Positions 14,744 through 16,219 of a DNA stretch of 16,219 nt are shown piece by piece. The position numbers were made by a program, and so were the translations under genes. The stretch comes from UBA4312 sp002394635 (GTDB taxonomy: Bacteria > Bacillota_I > Bacilli_A > Erysipelotrichales > Erysipelotrichaceae): contig CAMNHO010000029.1 in the NCBI GenBank assembly GCA_946539765.1, positions 1 to 16,219 of the forward strand. Direction: 5' to 3'. Each line of letters opens with the position of its first letter. Position 1 is the stretch's first letter. The notes under the pieces are model-generated. The model was given only the letters and a program-made list of their open reading frames with translations. It ran no database searches and was not told where the DNA came from.

Positions 14744-16117
14744 ATGAAAAAATACAGAATTGAAAAAGACGTATTAGGAGAAGTCCCTGTTCCGGCAGAC
14801 AAGTACTGGAAAAGCCAGACACAGCGTAGTCTTGAAAACTTTAAAATAGGCTATGAAACAATGCCGGAATCAATTATCCAAAGTTTCGCCATTTTAAAAG
14901 AAGCTTGTGCCCGGTCCAATCTTTATTATAAAAAGATCAATGACCAGCAATGCCAAGCAATTATCCATGTATGCCAGATGATACGACAAGGAAAATATAT
15001 GGATCAGTTTCCGTTAAAAGTATGGCAGACCGGATCCGGTACACAAACCAATATGAATGTGAATGAAGTCATCAGTATGCTTGGCAACGAATACGCTAAA
15101 GAAAACATTCTTCATCCGAATGATACGGTGAACTGTTCTCAGAGCTCTAACGATACATTCCCTGCCGCTTTACATATTATGACAGCTACCAAGATCGGTT
15201 CCCAATTATTTCCGGCATTGGATAAAACAATTGAAGTATTTAAAAAACTCGAAGAAAAACATAAAGATATTATTAAGATCGGCCGAACCCATCTGCAGGA
15301 TGCTACACCGCTTTATTTTTCACAAGAATTATCTGGTTACCGTTCTATGCTGGAGCATAGTAAAAAACAGCTAGAACAAGCATTGCCATTTGTATACGAA
15401 TTAGCATGTGGAGCAACAGCTGTGGGAACCGGAATTAATTGTCCGGAAGGGTTTGATGAAATATGTGATGGTTATATACGTGATCTGACAGGATTGCCTT
15501 TTTATCCAGATCCGAATAAATTCCATGCTCTTACTAGTAAAGATGCATGTGTGTTCATTCATGGCGCGTTAAAAGCTTTGGCAGCCAATTGTATGAAGAT
15601 AGCCAACGATATCCGATGGCTGGCCAGTGGACCACGATGTGGAATCGGAGAAATAACGATACCTGCCAATGAACCAGGATCTAGTATTATGCCAGGTAAA
15701 ATAAATCCGACGCAATGTGAAGCTTTAACGATGGTCAGTGTACAAGTGATGGGAAATGATGCTACGATCGGTATGGCTGCCAGCCAAGGGAATTTTGAAC
15801 TGAATGTATTCATGCCAGTAATCGCTTATAATATGGACCAAAGCATACAGTTATTAGCAGATAGTCTGCATTCTTTTACCGATCATTGTCTGATTGGTCT
15901 TGAAGCTGACATAAAAAAAATGGATGAAAATCTTCATCACTCTTTAATGCTGGTTACGTGTTTAAATCCAGTTATTGGTTATGAAAAAGCAGGACAAGTC
16001 AGCCAGTATGCCTACAAAAACAATCTTTCTTTAAAAGAAGCGATTCATCAGTTAGGTTATTTGTCTGAAGAAGAATTCGATGAATATGTCGACCCTAAAA
16101 AAATGATCCATCAATAA
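14744..16117 (+). CDS. fumC: Class II fumarate hydratase
   Basis: The enzyme interconverts fumarate and L-malate; the class II form has no iron-sulfur cluster and is a soluble homotetramer. The 457 residues are the usual length. Motifs typical of FumC are VWQTGSGTQTNMNVNEVI (93-110), NDTFPAA (136-142), GRTHLQDATP (180-189, catalytic H183) and the superfamily signature GSSIMPGKINPTQCEA (312-327) with the catalytic serine loop. TGSGTQTNMN separates it from aspartase and argininosuccinate lyase fairly well. The ATG follows GAGG by 6 bases. In an anaerobe it may serve a partial reductive branch of the citric acid cycle or aspartate/fumarate recycling; no neighbour settles this. It has its own terminator and converges on a 5S rRNA gene. 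Confidence 0.95.
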   Translation: MKKYRIEKDVLGEVPVPADKYWKSQTQRSLENFKIGYETMPESIIQSFAILKEACARSNLYYKKINDQQCQAIIHVCQMIRQGKYMDQFPLKVWQTGSGTQTNMNVNEVISMLGNEYAKENILHPNDTVNCSQSSNDTFPAALHIMTATKIGSQLFPALDKTIEVFKKLEEKHKDIIKIGRTHLQDATPLYFSQELSGYRSMLEHSKKQLEQALPFVYELACGATAVGTGINCPEGFDEICDGYIRDLTGLPFYPDPNKFHALTSKDACVFIHGALKALAANCMKIANDIRWLASGPRCGIGEITIPANEPGSSIMPGKINPTQCEALTMVSVQVMGNDATIGMAASQGNFELNVFMPVIAYNMDQSIQLLADSLHSFTDHCLIGLEADIKKMDENLHHSLMLVTCLNPVIGYEKAGQVSQYAYKNNLSLKEAIHQLGYLSEEEFDEYVDPKKMIHQ

Positions 16118-16118
16118 T

Positions 16119-16143
16119 GAAGGGAATTCCCCTTCTTTTTTTT
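16119..16143 (+). terminator. Terminator of fumC
   Basis: GAAGGG (16119-16124) pairs with CCCTTC (16130-16135) around a 5-base loop and is followed by a run of eight T, two bases after the fumC stop. Confidence 0.88.
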
Positions 16144-16176
16144 GCACTTGATTTGACAATTCAAGACATAAAAAAA

Positions 16177-16219
16177 CCCGGCAGCGTGCTATGTTCGCAG
16201 GGGCAGGCCCAACTATTTT
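16177..16219 (-). rRNA. rrf: 5S rRNA, 3' end only
   Basis: The last 43 bases on the minus strand read as the 3' part of a 5S rRNA: TAGTTGGGCCTGCCCCTGCG, then a GAACATAGCACG stretch and the end GCTGCCGGG. A run of seven T follows, as often seen directly after the closing helix of 5S genes. The 5' part lies outside the window. An rRNA operon on the minus strand is therefore expected to the right. The exact mature 3' end may differ by a base or two. Confidence 0.82.

Noticed and set aside
16147..16165. Inverted repeat CTTGA/TCAAG between fumC and the 5S gene
   Set aside because: It has only five paired bases with a nine-base loop, no T-run after it in either direction, and no promoter around it. 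It is most likely chance or a weak remnant.

Overview
The window reads as ordinary chromosome of a low-to-moderate GC, strictly anaerobic Firmicute, most likely a gut member of the Erysipelotrichia. That placement is an inference from protein style, AGGAGG-type ribosome binding sites, sigma-A-like promoters and an oxygen-sensitive class III ribonucleotide reductase; no phylogeny was run. I see no insertion sequence, prophage or CRISPR array. Almost everything lies on the minus strand; only the TetR regulator (4190-4828) and the fumarase (14744-16117) are on the plus strand.

Left part (1-4850): a TetR-type regulator is divergent from an operon encoding an MMPL/RND-family membrane exporter and a secreted heptad-repeat protein. 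The second gene overlaps the first by 11 bp and runs off the left edge. The 156-bp divergent region holds two facing promoters. Each is covered by a copy of a TGACCA-N-TRGTCA palindrome, with a third, differently spaced inverted repeat between them, so the exporter and its regulator are probably repressed together. The tetR promoter places its start site on the A of the ATG, so its mRNA is predicted to be leaderless.

Middle-left (4784-7423): a bidirectional terminator is followed by a membrane-anchored protein with cell-wall-binding repeats and a beta-lactamase-fold domain, whose nucleophilic Ser is replaced by Cys. Next come an Ig-like lipoprotein with its own promoter and terminator, and a tRNA-Leu(UAG) with its own promoter and terminator.

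Middle (7468-10925): this is the most unusual part. A MarR-type DNA-binding domain is fused in frame to an NrdG2-type radical-SAM activase. It is followed by an NrdD-like glycyl-radical protein and a small acidic unknown protein in a tight operon. The NrdD keeps the ATP cone, the C-terminal cysteine cluster and the glycyl-radical motif. It lacks Cys at both places where I expect the active-site cysteines. Either the chemistry has been rearranged, or this is a paralogue with another job, such as a radical- or oxygen-linked sensor.

Right part (10955-16219): IMP dehydrogenase follows, strikingly like the Tritrichomonas foetus enzyme and with the same numbering of catalytic Cys319 and Arg418-Tyr419. 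Next are a cytoplasmic type I pullulanase and, divergent from it, a class II fumarase. The 3' end of a 5S rRNA gene on the minus strand closes the window, so an rRNA operon lies just beyond. Metabolically the genes cover GMP synthesis, dNTP supply, alpha-glucan debranching and fumarate/malate interconversion, beside cell-envelope functions.
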